From: Devosia sp. Root413D1
Lineage (GTDB): Bacteria; Pseudomonadota; Alphaproteobacteria; Rhizobiales; Devosiaceae
Reading direction: 5' to 3'
DNA: 64,000 bases
Assembly (NCBI RefSeq): GCF_001425235.1
Contig: NZ_LMEA01000001.1
Span: 533,855 to 597,854 of the forward strand
The translations under genes and the position numbers were made by a program. The notes under the pieces were generated by a model. It saw only the letters and a program-made list of their open reading frames with translations. It ran no database searches and was not told where the DNA came from. Below are positions 55,349 through 64,000 of the stretch, one piece after another (the stretch's first letter is position 1; every line of letters starts with the position of its first letter).

Positions 55349-56317
55349 CTACATTCGAACGTGGTTTCTGATCAGCCCCGGGGCGACGTAAGCGACGATC
55401 TCCGAGCCGTAGATCACCAACGCAAAACCGGCGCCAAAAGCGAACGAGCCGATCGCCGTCAGTGGGTCGAGCCCCAGCGGACGAGCCCGCGACAGCACCG
55501 TCGTTCCCGTCTTGCCGATGCTGCGCAGTAGCCGGACGGCGCCGCCGAGCGGGCTGGCGTGCAGCCAGCCCAGAGGGCGCCGGCGTCGCCAGTAGACATT
55601 GTCGTGGCCCTGGCAGACAGCGCGGAAGAAGGCGTGTCGCAGGCCGTCGGGCGCCGGATGACTGACCGCGGCCTCGGCGGCTCGCCAGATCGGTACTCCG
55701 TCAGCCCTGAGGCGCCGCGCCAGTTCGACGCATTGCCCGCGATAGCTGTCGGCGCGATCGAAGCCGTAGCGCTCGAGCAGCCCGCGCTTGAAGGCGACGT
55801 TGTTGGCGTAGAAATGGCCAGCCGGATTGACGCCGCTGCGCTTGGGGTTGGGCTCGAAAAACCAGAAGCCCGAGAACAGGCGATCGAGCAGGTGTTCCGC
55901 GGCGAGGTAGGTGTGGCCGCCGACCACCTGCACCTCTGCCCGGTCCATCGCGTCGAGCAGGTGGCCGAGCCAGCCGGCATCCGGGATCACGTCGCTGTCG
56001 AGGAAGATGACCGTTTCAGCGTCGCTCGATGCGGCGCCAAGAGTCTTCTGCTCATAATAATGCAGCCCGCGAGCGGCGATGTACCGGATCTCTCCCGGCC
56101 AGTTGGTCGGATCGAGCTCGTCATCGACGCACGAGCGGGGCACGGCGACGTCGATTTCATCCGGGTCATAGGCGATCAGCAGGTCGAAGCGCGTGTTGTG
56201 CGAGCGGGCATAGGCCTGCGCCTGCTTACCGAGCGTCGACAGCATCCGGCGCGCCCGCGCGGCGTCGGCCAGCAGCGCGTTCTCCCACTCGACCACGATG
56301 GCGACACTTGCCGGCAA
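55349..56317 (-). CDS. Family 2 glycosyltransferase
   Basis: 322-residue GT-A enzyme: IVFLDSDVIPDAGWLGHLLDAM contains the DxD motif, FYANNVAFKRGLLERYGFD the acceptor region; two hydrophobic helices near the C-terminus anchor it. Start TTG 56317. Likely a surface polysaccharide or lipid-linked glycosylation role; no cluster partners nearby. Confidence 0.85.
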   Translation of the reverse strand: MPASVAIVVEWENALLADAARARRMLSTLGKQAQAYARSHNTRFDLLIAYDPDEIDVAVPRSCVDDELDPTNWPGEIRYIAARGLHYYEQKTLGAASSDAETVIFLDSDVIPDAGWLGHLLDAMDRAEVQVVGGHTYLAAEHLLDRLFSGFWFFEPNPKRSGVNPAGHFYANNVAFKRGLLERYGFDRADSYRGQCVELARRLRADGVPIWRAAEAAVSHPAPDGLRHAFFRAVCQGHDNVYWRRRRPLGWLHASPLGGAVRLLRSIGKTGTTVLSRARPLGLDPLTAIGSFAFGAGFALVIYGSEIVAYVAPGLIRNHVRM

Positions 56318-56483
56318 TTCTGGCCCCCGACCGATTGCTGCGCGAAGCTATCCAATCGGCCGGCTCGAATCCAGCCCCCGCGTTAACCATGCTGGAATAA
56401 CAAAGGGTTAGCGCAAGGTTTCGTTAAGCGCGCCATGTTGATTCAAAGGCTTCAGAACTCCGTCCGAAAGCCAGACGTCCAGC

Positions 56484-57314
56484 ATGTTTGCCGCGCCCGC
56501 CTTCCCGTTTGCCAAAACCCTGCTGCTGGTCGGGCTGACCCTGCTGCTTGCCGCTTGCGGGCGCTCGCCCACGCATGACTATCGCGGCATCCCCGGCGAC
56601 AATGACCCGCATGACGGGGTGCGCCGGGCCTGGGGTCTGCCGATCCAGGGGCTCGACGTGGCGCGCTACCAGGGCCGTATCGATTTCAACGCGGCGCGCG
56701 GTGGCGGCGTGCACTTCGTCTACATCAAATCGACCGAGGGCAAGGACTACATCGACCCCAATTTCTATGATAACTGGCGTGGCGCGCAGGCGGCCGGCAT
56801 GGCGCGTGGCGCCTACCATTTCATGACCTGGTGCAGCCTCGCCTCGCAGCAGGCCGCCTGGTTCAAGCGCATGGTGCCCAACGATCCCGACGCGCTGCCG
56901 CCGGTGCTCGATCTCGAATGGAACAACCAGTCGAGCTGCAAGAACAAGTTCAACCGCACCGATGTGCTGGAAAAGGTGCGGGTCATGCTGGCCGAGATGG
57001 AGCGGCACACCGGCAAGGTGCCGATCATCTATACCGACATGAATTTCTACAACGACATCCTCGCCGGTGAGCACTTCGACTCCTCGTTCTGGCTGCGCTC
57101 GACCGCCGCCGAGCCGCACACCAAGTATGGCGATCGGCCGTGGATCTTCTGGCAGTGGACGCAGACCGGCACCATGTCGGGTATTCGCACCGAGGTCGAC
57201 CGCAACGCCTTTTACGGCAGCGAGGGCGATTGGGTGACGTTCCTGCTCACCGGTTGCGATCCGCGCGCCGTCGACCGGCTGGGGCCGCAAGGCCGCTGTC
57301 AGAGCCACAAGTAG
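56484..57314 (+). CDS. GH25 muramidase-like lipoprotein
   Basis: 276 residues with a lipoprotein signal (LLAAC, Cys25) and a GH25 domain: IQGLDVARYQGRIDF (Asp58), VYIKSTEG, PPVLDLEW (Asp143, Glu145), WIFWQWT. It should cut peptidoglycan glycan strands at the inner face of the outer membrane. Followed by the dispersed repeat copy 2. Confidence 0.9.
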   Translation: MFAAPAFPFAKTLLLVGLTLLLAACGRSPTHDYRGIPGDNDPHDGVRRAWGLPIQGLDVARYQGRIDFNAARGGGVHFVYIKSTEGKDYIDPNFYDNWRGAQAAGMARGAYHFMTWCSLASQQAAWFKRMVPNDPDALPPVLDLEWNNQSSCKNKFNRTDVLEKVRVMLAEMERHTGKVPIIYTDMNFYNDILAGEHFDSSFWLRSTAAEPHTKYGDRPWIFWQWTQTGTMSGIRTEVDRNAFYGSEGDWVTFLLTGCDPRAVDRLGPQGRCQSHK

Positions 57315-57325
57315 TGGTGCGCCGG

Positions 57326-57370
57326 AGCGCTTTCAGGACAAGTTGCAGACTTTTCCGGTTCGAAAGCGCG
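57326..57370 (-). repeat. Dispersed palindromic repeat, copy 2
   Basis: Reverse complement of copy 1 (17639-17684) with only a few differences (for example G for T in the ACTTGTCC arm), 12 bp after the GH25 stop. Both copies follow a gene stop closely. Confidence 0.8.
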
Positions 57371-57482
57371 ACAAATCAAAGACTCGACCAGGGCAGTGAT
57401 CTTGTCAGGATTCTGCCTTGGTTCTAGCCTCACGTAGTGATTTGCCGGAGTTGCTGCCGGCCAACAATGGAAGGGGATGCCG

Positions 57483-57602
57483 ATGGCCAAAGGTCAGATC
57501 AGATCCAACAAGGAAGCCAAGAAGCCCAAGAAGGAAAAGCCGAAAGTGCTGGCAACGGCCGGGATGACCCCCGCCACCGCCGCACCGGCCAAGAAGAAGT
57601 AA
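57483..57602 (+). CDS. Small lysine-rich protein
   Basis: 39 residues, MAKGQIRSNKEAKKPKKEKP, then Ala/Pro/Lys-rich to the end. AAGGGG lies 6 nt before the ATG at 57483 (an ATG at 57477 has no spacing), and a terminator with a T run follows, so it is very probably expressed. Similar short basic proteins are common in this group; function unknown. Confidence 0.75.
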   Translation: MAKGQIRSNKEAKKPKKEKPKVLATAGMTPATAAPAKKK

Positions 57603-57627
57603 CCGGGCGACTAGCGTGAATTTGGTG

Positions 57628-57660
57628 AAGGCCGTGGCATCCGCCGCGGCCTTTGCTTTT
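57628..57660 (+). terminator. Terminator after the small lysine-rich gene
   Basis: AAGGCCG pairs with CGGCCTT, with an inner GGC/GCC pair, followed by TTGCTTTT. Confidence 0.75.
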
Positions 57661-57680
57661 CCTCGGAGAGCACGACGGCG

Positions 57681-58325
57681 CTAGCCGGCGAGACCCGGGA
57701 TCAGACCGCTGGATTTCAGCCCGTCGAGCAGGAACTGCACCGCCAGCGCCGCGAGCAGTACGCCGACGACGCGGCTGACCACCGCAAGGCCGGTAATGCC
57801 GAGCAGCCGCTGGATCGGGATGGCGACCAGCATCACCACGTAGCAGAGCAAGAGGATTGCCAGCAGCGCCAGCACCACCACGACCCATTCGAGGTTGAAG
57901 CCGCCCGAGCCGGTGGTGAGCAGGATCACCGCGCTGATGGCGCCGGGGCCGGCGAGCAGCGGCGTCGCCAGCGGGAATACCGAAATGTCGGCGCGGCTTT
58001 GCGCTTCGTTCTCTTCCTCGGGCGTCGTGCCGGTGCCGCCGGAATGCCGGGCGAACACCATGTCGATCGAGATCAGCAGCAACAGGATGCCGCCGGCGAT
58101 ACGCAGCGCCGGCAGCGTGATGCCGAACAGCCGCAGCAGCACCTCGCCGAACACCGCAAAGAATAACAGGATCACTGCCGCGATGACGGTGCCGCGCAGT
58201 GCCATGGCGCGTCGCTCAGCCTGGGTGTTCTTCTGTGTCAGCGCCGCATAGACGACCAGCAGGTCCGCCGGCCCGAGGGTGGCAAAGAAGGTGGTCAGCG
58301 CAAGGAGAAACGTGTCGATCGGCAT
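57681..58325 (-). CDS. MarC-family membrane protein
   Basis: 214 residues with six helices and the MarC/UPF0056 pattern: TFFATLGPADLLVVYAALT, LRIAGGILLLLISIDMVF, FPLATPLLAGPGAISAVILLT. Physiological role unknown. ATG 58325 chosen because the helices start directly after it. Confidence 0.9.
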   Translation of the reverse strand: MPIDTFLLALTTFFATLGPADLLVVYAALTQKNTQAERRAMALRGTVIAAVILLFFAVFGEVLLRLFGITLPALRIAGGILLLLISIDMVFARHSGGTGTTPEEENEAQSRADISVFPLATPLLAGPGAISAVILLTTGSGGFNLEWVVVVLALLAILLLCYVVMLVAIPIQRLLGITGLAVVSRVVGVLLAALAVQFLLDGLKSSGLIPGLAG

Positions 58326-58439
58326 GGCCGGACAATGGCTGAGCCGGCGCCGAAAGGCGAGAGGGGTTGAGGATTTCACCCAACCGGCAACATGCTCCGC
58401 AAATCAGCCGCAAAGCCGCCCGACTGACAGGGCGCTGCC

Positions 58440-59135
58440 ATGTCCATCACCCTAGACGATAACCCGATCGATATGCCGCCGATGCAGCGATCGGCGTGGG
58501 GCACGGCCATATCCCTTGGTTTTCACGCTGCACTGTTTGGCCTGCTGCTGCTCGGACCGAACAAGGACAAGCCAGAACCGCTGCCACCCCCGGCCATCGC
58601 CGTGGAGCTGATGACCGCGGCGCAGTTCGCCGCGCTCACCGCACCACCGCAGACGCCCCCGGCTGCCGCGCCTGCCGCACCGACGACGGCCTCGCCCGGT
58701 TCCAGCACCACGACGCCCGCGGCCAAAGCGGCCCCCGGTGGCACCATCCGCGCCACCGAGTTCTTTGCCGGCAGCCTGCTGGCCGAACCTGAAAGCGCCA
58801 AGCTGCGGGCGGCGATGACGACGCTCGATGGCAGCGAGCGGCTGGTGCAGCTGTGCAGCATCGAGGCGATCGAGCAGATCCGCCGCGCCCGACCGGAGTT
58901 CGATCCCGACACCGCCGTCGCCTATGCAATGGCCGACCTGGCGACGCGCGATGGCGCGCTGATCGCCGACGGTGGCGCCTTCCGCAGCCGGCGCGAGTGG
59001 TACGAAGTGAAGTTCAGCTGCGTCGCCACGGCGGACTACTCGGCGGTGGAGCGCTTCGAGTTCTCGGTCGGCGGCTTCATCCCGCACGACCAGTGGGAGG
59101 AACACTACCTCACTGCGGCCGAGAGCGACGAGTGA
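58440..59135 (+). CDS. DUF930 protein with TonB-like N-terminus
   Basis: 231 residues: cytoplasmic start, one helix (about 20-40), a Pro/Ala/Thr-rich stretch (55-100) and a DUF930 domain (ERLVQLCSIEAIEQIRRARPEF ... AFRSRREWYEVKFSCVATAD ... FIPHDQWEEHYL). Two Cys in the domain may pair. Periplasmic; function unknown. Converges on the serine hydrolase directly. Confidence 0.85.
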   Translation: MSITLDDNPIDMPPMQRSAWGTAISLGFHAALFGLLLLGPNKDKPEPLPPPAIAVELMTAAQFAALTAPPQTPPAAAPAAPTTASPGSSTTTPAAKAAPGGTIRATEFFAGSLLAEPESAKLRAAMTTLDGSERLVQLCSIEAIEQIRRARPEFDPDTAVAYAMADLATRDGALIADGGAFRSRREWYEVKFSCVATADYSAVERFEFSVGGFIPHDQWEEHYLTAAESDE

Positions 59136-60065
59136 TCAGGCGATATCCTCGAGCACTGCGCTGACCAGCCGGTTCAGCGTCTCGAACGGTGCGCCTGCCG
59201 CCATGCCGACCACTGCAATCCCCAGTGCCGGGCTGCGCACCGCTTTCGCCGCAGCGCCCGTCCATTCGCCGCCATGGATCAGCAGCGCCTTGCCGCTCTG
59301 CTGGCGCAGGCCGACGCCCCAGCCATAGTCGACAGAGGTGCCGTCATTGAGCTGGCCGGCGGTGGTGACGAGGTCGGCAATGCCCAGGGTGTCGCGGTTC
59401 TGCTGCTGCAGCCACTGCACAAAGCTGCCGGCGGTGGACCACAGACCCCCATCGCCGTGCGTGAGCGGCAGGCTCGCGCCAAGCAGCGGGAGTTGCGGTT
59501 GCCCGACGGGGTGGTCGGGAAAGCCGATGCCGTCGAGGCCGAGCGGCTCGAACAGCCGCGTCGCGGCGAACTGGGTGAACGGCATCTCGCCGGCGTTTGC
59601 GATGACGCGGGCGAGCAGCACATAGCCGAGGTTGGAGTAGCGATAAGCGGCGCCCGGCGATGCGGGCAGCTCGGCGAGATCGTTCAGCGCCTCGAACGCC
59701 AGCGCCTCGGTCCAGTCGCCGGCCATTCGCGCTTCCAGGTCGCCGGCAGGAGGCAGGCCGCCGATGTGATGGGCAAGCTGGCGTGGCGTGATGGTTGCTG
59801 ACCACGATGGCAGGCCGCCGACATAGTCGGAGACTGGCCGGTCCGGATCGATGCGGCCATCGCGCACCAGCAGCGCCAGCGCCGCGCCGGTGACCTGCTT
59901 GGCGAGGCTGGCGCCATAGAAGCGGTCGGTCGGCGTCACCGGCTGTCCGTTAGGCCAGACGCCCGCAACGCAATCCTCGACGGCGTCGCCCGCCACCCGG
60001 GCCACCGCCACCGGCGTGCCGGGAGCAAAACCCGCTCGCTCGACCAGCGTCGCGAGCGGGGTCAT
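59136..60065 (-). CDS. Beta-lactamase-family serine hydrolase
   Basis: 309 residues of the class C/DD-peptidase fold: SLAK (Ser53, Lys56), YSN (143-145) and HGG near the C-terminus. No signal peptide is seen, so it is more likely an esterase-like or cytoplasmic member than an antibiotic-resistance enzyme. Ends tail to tail with DUF930; starts 5 bp after gshB. Confidence 0.88.
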   Translation of the reverse strand: MTPLATLVERAGFAPGTPVAVARVAGDAVEDCVAGVWPNGQPVTPTDRFYGASLAKQVTGAALALLVRDGRIDPDRPVSDYVGGLPSWSATITPRQLAHHIGGLPPAGDLEARMAGDWTEALAFEALNDLAELPASPGAAYRYSNLGYVLLARVIANAGEMPFTQFAATRLFEPLGLDGIGFPDHPVGQPQLPLLGASLPLTHGDGGLWSTAGSFVQWLQQQNRDTLGIADLVTTAGQLNDGTSVDYGWGVGLRQQSGKALLIHGGEWTGAAAKAVRSPALGIAVVGMAAGAPFETLNRLVSAVLEDIA

Positions 60066-60070
60066 CGGCG

Positions 60071-61015
60071 TTAGGCCCGCCGCTTCTCGATGGCGTCCCA
60101 GATCAGCACCGCGATATCGGGGCCGCCGAAGCGCTTGATCTCGCGGATGCCGGTGGGCGAGGTGACGTTAATCTCGGTGAGGTAGTCGCCGATCACATCT
60201 ATGCCGACAAAGATCATGTCGCGCTCTTTCAGCGCCGGCCCGATGGTGGCGCAGATTTCACGCTCGCGTTCGGTGAGCGGCGACAGTTCCGGACGGCCGC
60301 CGACATGCATGTTGGAGCGCGCTTCGCCCTCGGCCGGAATGCGGTTGAGCCCGGCCACCGGTTCGCCATCGACGAGGATGATGCGCTTGTCGCCCTTGCG
60401 CACCGCGGGGACGTATTTCTGCACCATGAACGGCTCGCGAAAACTCTGCTCGAACAGTTCGATCAGCGAGTTGAGGTTCTGGTCGGCCTCCTGGATCAGG
60501 AACACCCCGGCGCCGCCATTGCCGTAAAGCGGCTTGACGATGATGTTGCCGTGCTCCTTGCGGAAGGCATGGATCAGCCCGCGGTCGCGCGTCACCAGCG
60601 TCGGCGGCATCAGCTCGGGGAATTCGGTGACGAGGATCTTTTCCGGCGCGTTGCGCACTGCCGCCGGCGGGTTCACCACGAAGGTTTTGGGGTGGATGCG
60701 CTCCAAGAGGTGGCTGAGCGTGATGTAGTTCATGTCGAACGGCGGATCCTGCCGCATCAGCACCACGTCGTAGCTCTGGAGGTCGACGCGGGCGAATTCA
60801 CCCAGCGCGTAATGCTCGCCCTTCGGCTTGTCGAACAGGGTGATCGGCGCGACCTCGGCCGAGACCTGGTTGTCGCGCAGCGCCAGGGTCTGCGGCACGT
60901 AATAGTCGACCTTGTGCTGTCGCGCCTGCGCCTCGAGCATCAGCGCGAAGGTCGAATCCCCCTTGGGATTGATCGAAGCGATGGGGTCCATCTGCACGGC
61001 GATTTTCAAAGTCAC
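60071..61015 (-). CDS. gshB: Glutathione synthetase
   Basis: 314-residue ATP-grasp ligase joining gamma-glutamylcysteine and glycine. Signature parts: [63 protein letters not shown] and [16 protein letters not shown] 61015 with a GGAGCG box is the likely start. A palindromic element lies just upstream. Confidence 0.95.
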   Translation of the reverse strand: MTLKIAVQMDPIASINPKGDSTFALMLEAQARQHKVDYYVPQTLALRDNQVSAEVAPITLFDKPKGEHYALGEFARVDLQSYDVVLMRQDPPFDMNYITLSHLLERIHPKTFVVNPPAAVRNAPEKILVTEFPELMPPTLVTRDRGLIHAFRKEHGNIIVKPLYGNGGAGVFLIQEADQNLNSLIELFEQSFREPFMVQKYVPAVRKGDKRIILVDGEPVAGLNRIPAEGEARSNMHVGGRPELSPLTEREREICATIGPALKERDMIFVGIDVIGDYLTEINVTSPTGIREIKRFGGPDIAVLIWDAIEKRRA

Positions 61016-61046
61016 GGTTACGCTCCGACGCTCAAACACCCACCGG

Positions 61047-61133
61047 GGTCATTCCCGCGAAAGCGGGAATCTCTGTTCTCCGGGCGTGTCGCACACTCCG
61101 CAAACGGGAGTTCCCGCTGCCGCGGGAATGACC
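61047..61133. repeat. Inverted repeat with GTCATTCCCGCG... ends
   Basis: GGTCATTCCCGCG-AAAGCGGGAAT at the left and its inverted relative TTCCCGCTGCCGCGGGAATGACC at the right, 40 bp apart; each end is itself a hairpin. This fits a small non-autonomous palindromic element between yraN and gshB. Confidence 0.75.
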
Positions 61134-61157
61134 TGGTGGAGAAGGAGACGGAGTGCC

Positions 61158-61523
61158 TCACTCGCCCTGAAAAGCGTTCTTCACATGGCGCGGCCAGGTG
61201 CCCGGCGCAAGGAAAATCACGTCGAAGCGGAGCGGCGTTTCGGCGAGGGCGGGGTGGTGCGCAACATAGTACTGCGCGGCGCGCCAAATGCGGCTGGTGT
61301 TGACCGCCTCCAGCGCCACCGACTCCTCGCTGCGGTGCTGCCGGGCCTTCACTTCGACGAAGGCGGTGGTGCCGAAGCGGCGGGCGATCAGGTCGATCTC
61401 ACCCACCGGCGTCTTCACCCGCGTCGCAACGATGCGATAGCCCTTGAACCGCAGATACCACGCCGCGAGGTCTTCGCCCCGTCGACCGAACAGCTCGGCG
61501 GCAAGGCGACGCTCACTCCTCAC
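61158..61523 (-). CDS. yraN: YraN/UPF0102 endonuclease-like protein
   Basis: 121 residues: GRRGEDLAAWYLRFKGYRIVATRVKTPVGEIDLIARR followed by FVEVKAR, the PD-(D/E)XK-like core. Role unknown. It overlaps the upstream hypothetical gene by 11 bp and is in the conserved rsmI-yraN-gshB order. Confidence 0.92.
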   Translation of the reverse strand: MRSERRLAAELFGRRGEDLAAWYLRFKGYRIVATRVKTPVGEIDLIARRFGTTAFVEVKARQHRSEESVALEAVNTSRIWRAAQYYVAHHPALAETPLRFDVIFLAPGTWPRHVKNAFQGE

Positions 61524-61872
61524 CGAAGTCGCTCTCCGGAACGAACTCGGTCAGTATCAGTCGCTCAAAATCCTCACTCGCATCAAGCATTGGGGTGATC
61601 GCGAGGGTGATCGTATACGGAGGAAAGCCGGGTTCCGTGTCGAACTCGAATACCTCCATGGTCGTTTCGACCGCGATCTCACTGCCGTCGCCGTAAACCA
61701 ACGTGGCCCGGCATCGGTATCGGCCGCCGACTTTCAGCCCTAGGCGGTCCGTGTCGATCGCTGTCAAATGGGCGCGGGGCGGGTCCCGGCGGCGGTTGAA
61801 ATGTACCACCCTTCGATCGAGGTCGACGCTTGGTGCGTCCGTATATCCGACGAAGTACCTGCGTGAGGCCAT
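61513..61872 (-). CDS. Hypothetical protein between rsmI and yraN
   Basis: 119 residues (MASRRYFVGYTDAP...), predicted mostly beta, with acidic C-terminus (FVPESDFGEE). Starts directly at the rsmI stop and overlaps yraN by 11 bp, so it is expressed with them. I do not recognise it; most relatives of this gene group lack it at this place. Confidence 0.7.
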   Translation of the reverse strand: MASRRYFVGYTDAPSVDLDRRVVHFNRRRDPPRAHLTAIDTDRLGLKVGGRYRCRATLVYGDGSEIAVETTMEVFEFDTEPGFPPYTITLAITPMLDASEDFERLILTEFVPESDFGEE

Positions 61873-62757
61873 TCAATCTGCTGCCTTCTTGGCAAGCGCC
61901 GCATCGTACACCTCCTTGCGCTTCAGGCCGAAGCGGGCGGTGATCTCGTCCACGGCGGCGCGCAGTGGTCCGGCGGCCAGCGCTTCGTCGAGGGCCGCCT
62001 GCCAGTCGGCGGCTTCGACCACCACCCCTTCGGCACCGCCGACGAGGATCACTGCCTCGCCCTTGGTATCGCCGGCGCCGAAATGCATCGCGAGTTCGCT
62101 GAGCGTGCCGCGCTCGACCCGCTCGAAGCGCTTGGTGAGTTCGAGCGCCACCGCGGCGGGCCGATCGCCCAACGCTTCCGCCATCGCCGCGAGGCTGTCG
62201 CCGAGGCGGCGCGGCGATTCGTAGAACACCAATGTATCGGCGCGCGCCTTCAGCGCCGCGAGCGCATTGGCCCGGGCGCCGGATTTGGCCGGCAGGAACC
62301 CGACAAAGCCGAAGGCATCGGTGGGGAGGCCCGCGCTGGCGAGCGCCGCGAGCAGCGCCGAGGCGCCGGGATTGGCGAATACCGGCAGGTTGGCCTCGCG
62401 CACCGCGCGGACCAGCGGAAAGCCGGGATCGGAGAGCAGGGGGGTGCCGGCATCGGAAATTTGCGCGATGGCGCGGCCGGCCTCGATCGAAGCGATCACC
62501 TCGCCGATGCGGGCCCGCTCATTGTGTTCGTGCAGCGATTTGCGTGGGGTGCGGATGCCGTAGTGGTCGAGCAGGGTGGCCGAGTGACGGGTATCCTCGC
62601 ACAGCACCAGGTCGGCAGCCGCCAGCGTCTCGAGGGCGCGCAGCGTGATGTCCTTGAGGTTGCCGATCGGGGTGGCGACCACATAGAGCCCCGCCGCCAG
62701 CGGCGGCGCCGGAAACTCAGTCCCGGCAATGAAATAGCTCTTCTGGCGATCGTCCAC
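61873..62757 (-). CDS. rsmI: 16S rRNA 2'-O-methyltransferase
   Basis: 294 residues; methylates the ribose of C1402 in 16S rRNA. Motifs LYVVATPIGNLKDITLRALETL, LCEDTRHSATLLDHYGI, HEHNE, QISDAGTPLLSDPGF and FYESPRR. A GTG at 62757 lies 4 nt after GGAGG; frame upstream is not coding. Divergent from the LpoA-like gene. Confidence 0.95.
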   Translation of the reverse strand: MDDRQKSYFIAGTEFPAPPLAAGLYVVATPIGNLKDITLRALETLAAADLVLCEDTRHSATLLDHYGIRTPRKSLHEHNERARIGEVIASIEAGRAIAQISDAGTPLLSDPGFPLVRAVREANLPVFANPGASALLAALASAGLPTDAFGFVGFLPAKSGARANALAALKARADTLVFYESPRRLGDSLAAMAEALGDRPAAVALELTKRFERVERGTLSELAMHFGAGDTKGEAVILVGGAEGVVVEAADWQAALDEALAAGPLRAAVDEITARFGLKRKEVYDAALAKKAAD

Positions 62758-62881
62758 GCCACCTCCAATTGTTAAGCCGAAGTTAAGCGCGGTCTTTATG
62801 AGCCGGGCCCGATTCGGTATAGACCACCCATGGAGTGGCGCCTCGCGCGCCACAGTGCGGGACTCGATAAAGGTTGGGCAA

Positions 62882-64000
62882 GTGAGAATTGCTGGTAGCG
62901 CGGGCGTGCTGACTGGGCTCAGGTATGTTGGGCTCGGCCTTGCCGCGGCGGCGTTGCTGTCGGCCTGCTCGGCCGGCAACTTCAACTTCGGGCCGGGTGG
63001 CGGCACCAGCGGCGGCGCGTCGCAGCCGCTCGCCACCGGCAAGACCTTCGGCAAAGGGCCGGTGCGGGTGGCGCTGTTGCTGCCGCTGTCGGGCGATCCC
63101 AACCTCGCCGGCGTCGGCACCTCGATGGCCAATGCCTCGGAACTGGCGATCAGCTTCGTCGAGACCAACCCCAATATCGGTGAGAACATCACCGTGGTGC
63201 TGAAGGATACCGGCGCCACCGCGAGCGGCGCCACGCAGGCGGCGCAGCAGGCGCTGAGCGAAGGTGCGAGCCTGATTCTCGGGCCGCTGCGCGCCGACCA
63301 GGTGACGGCGGCGGGCCAGGTGGCCAAGGCCGCCGGCGTGCCGGTGATCGGCTTCTCCAACAATTCCGGCGCCGCCTCGCCCGGTGTCTACCTGCTCAAC
63401 ATTCTGCCCGAGAGCGAAGTGAAGCGCTCCATGGGCTATGCCAAGAAGCTCGGCAAGAAGGCTTTTGCCGGCGTGTTCCCGACCACCGATTTCGGCCGCA
63501 TCCAGGAAGGCGCCTTCCGCCAGGCGACTGCCGATCTGGGCCTCAATGCCCGCGCCGTCTACAATTTCTCCTCGGAAGAGGAAGCCCGCAACGTCGTTAC
63601 CCAACTGGTGCCGATGCTGCAGGCGGGGCAGATCGATGCGTTGTTCATCCCCGACCGGGCGACGGCGCCGAGCTTTGCCAACCTCCTCAACGAGGCCGGC
63701 ATCGCGCCGGGTAAGGTGCAGCTCATCGGCTCGGCCGACTGGGATGGCGACCCGTCGATCCTCAACACCACGACGCTGGCCGGGGCGATCTTCCCGGCGA
63801 TCGACGACACTGGCTATAACGCGTTATTGCCCGAGTACCAGGCCAAGTTCGGCTCGGCGCCGCACAAGTTCGCCACCATCGCCTATACCGCGACCATCCT
63901 CGCCAATGCCGGCTCGCTCGCCAATGGCACGCCGAAATACGATCGGGCGCAGCTGACCCTGCCGGCCGGCTTCAACGGCCGCGACGGCGTGTTCCGCTTC
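62882..64000 (+). CDS. LpoA-like penicillin-binding-protein activator (partial)
   Basis: First 373 residues of a lipoprotein with a periplasmic-binding fold of the leucine-binding type. Lipobox LLSAC near residue 34, then VRVALLLPLSGDPNLAGVGTSMANASELAI and IIGPL-like segment (SLILGPLRADQVTAA). By gene order opposite rsmI it is the alphaproteobacterial counterpart of LpoA/YraM, which stimulates peptidoglycan synthase. GTG start at 62882. Runs off the window. Confidence 0.88.
   Translation, partial: MRIAGSAGVLTGLRYVGLGLAAAALLSACSAGNFNFGPGGGTSGGASQPLATGKTFGKGPVRVALLLPLSGDPNLAGVGTSMANASELAISFVETNPNIGENITVVLKDTGATASGATQAAQQALSEGASLILGPLRADQVTAAGQVAKAAGVPVIGFSNNSGAASPGVYLLNILPESEVKRSMGYAKKLGKKAFAGVFPTTDFGRIQEGAFRQATADLGLNARAVYNFSSEEEARNVVTQLVPMLQAGQIDALFIPDRATAPSFANLLNEAGIAPGKVQLIGSADWDGDPSILNTTTLAGAIFPAIDDTGYNALLPEYQAKFGSAPHKFATIAYTATILANAGSLANGTPKYDRAQLTLPAGFNGRDGVFRF

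Noticed and set aside
56345-56395. CTCGAATCC stretch resembling a tRNA T-loop
   Set aside because: No acceptor or anticodon stem fits around it; no tRNA can be folded.
58422-58442. CTGACAG-GGC-GCTGCCA as a fifth YafY-type site
   Set aside because: Only part of one half-site matches and it overlaps the DUF930 start; no link to the hydrolase group.
59136-60065. Antibiotic-resistance beta-lactamase
   Set aside because: The SxxK and YSN motifs are shared with esterases and DD-peptidases, and no signal peptide is present.

Overview
The window is high-GC, gene-dense DNA of alphaproteobacterial type. The rsmI / short hypothetical / yraN / gshB gene order facing a divergent LpoA-like lipoprotein gene, three CUT1 sugar importers each with LacI-type control nearby, plsY, comM and small palindromic dispersed repeats suggest a free-living member of the Hyphomicrobiales, with a Devosia-like genus the best guess. 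That assignment is inferred from gene content and memory of related genomes, not from a search. No tRNA, rRNA, CRISPR array, prophage or insertion sequence is seen.

Layout. 1-4.7 kb: xylose genes (xylA partial, xylB, a LacI-type regulator) facing an aldose 1-epimerase. 4.7-10.8 kb: plsY, then a hydrolase block (two EHN-type epoxide hydrolases and a secreted alpha/beta hydrolase) with a YafY/WYL regulator and a frameshifted VOC gene beside an ArsR regulator. Four promoters here share one 10-3-10 inverted repeat. 10.8-21.8 kb: mixed genes, including two tandem secreted paralogues of unknown function, an AraC/PhyH-dioxygenase pair, a Rap1a/Tai-like protein, DUF2975-XRE, a phosphotriesterase-family hydrolase and cyclopropane fatty acid synthase. 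21.8-22.5 kb is decayed. 22.5-29.4 kb: a rhamnoside-type locus (CUT1 importer, GH78, LacI regulator) with two copies of one 14-bp operator.

29.6-37.0 kb: the most interesting locus. A LacI regulator faces an importer followed by a signal-less GH91 protein (inulin fructotransferase / difructose-anhydride hydrolase family) and a GH32 fructosidase. My reading is import of a difructose dianhydride or short fructan, cytoplasmic opening by GH91, and cleavage to fructose by GH32. 37.1-42.0 kb: 5'-truncated catalase, SDR/SnoaL/LysR, comM. 42.0-51.1 kb: a third sugar locus (aldo/keto reductase, LacI, two VOC paralogues, CUT1 importer with the only ATPase gene in the window, NAD-dependent epimerase). 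51.4-64 kb: GST/LysR, GFA, HxlR, GNAT, a glycosyltransferase, a GH25 lipoprotein, MarC, DUF930, then the conserved gshB-yraN-rsmI group and a partial LpoA-like gene.

Two of the three importers have no ATPase gene beside them, so they probably share one, possibly the UgpC/MalK-type protein at 46.8-47.9 kb. Broken genes include the VOC at 7.15 kb (one-base frameshift), the catalase at 37-38 kb, and remnants of a DUF4405-like and a TolB-like gene.
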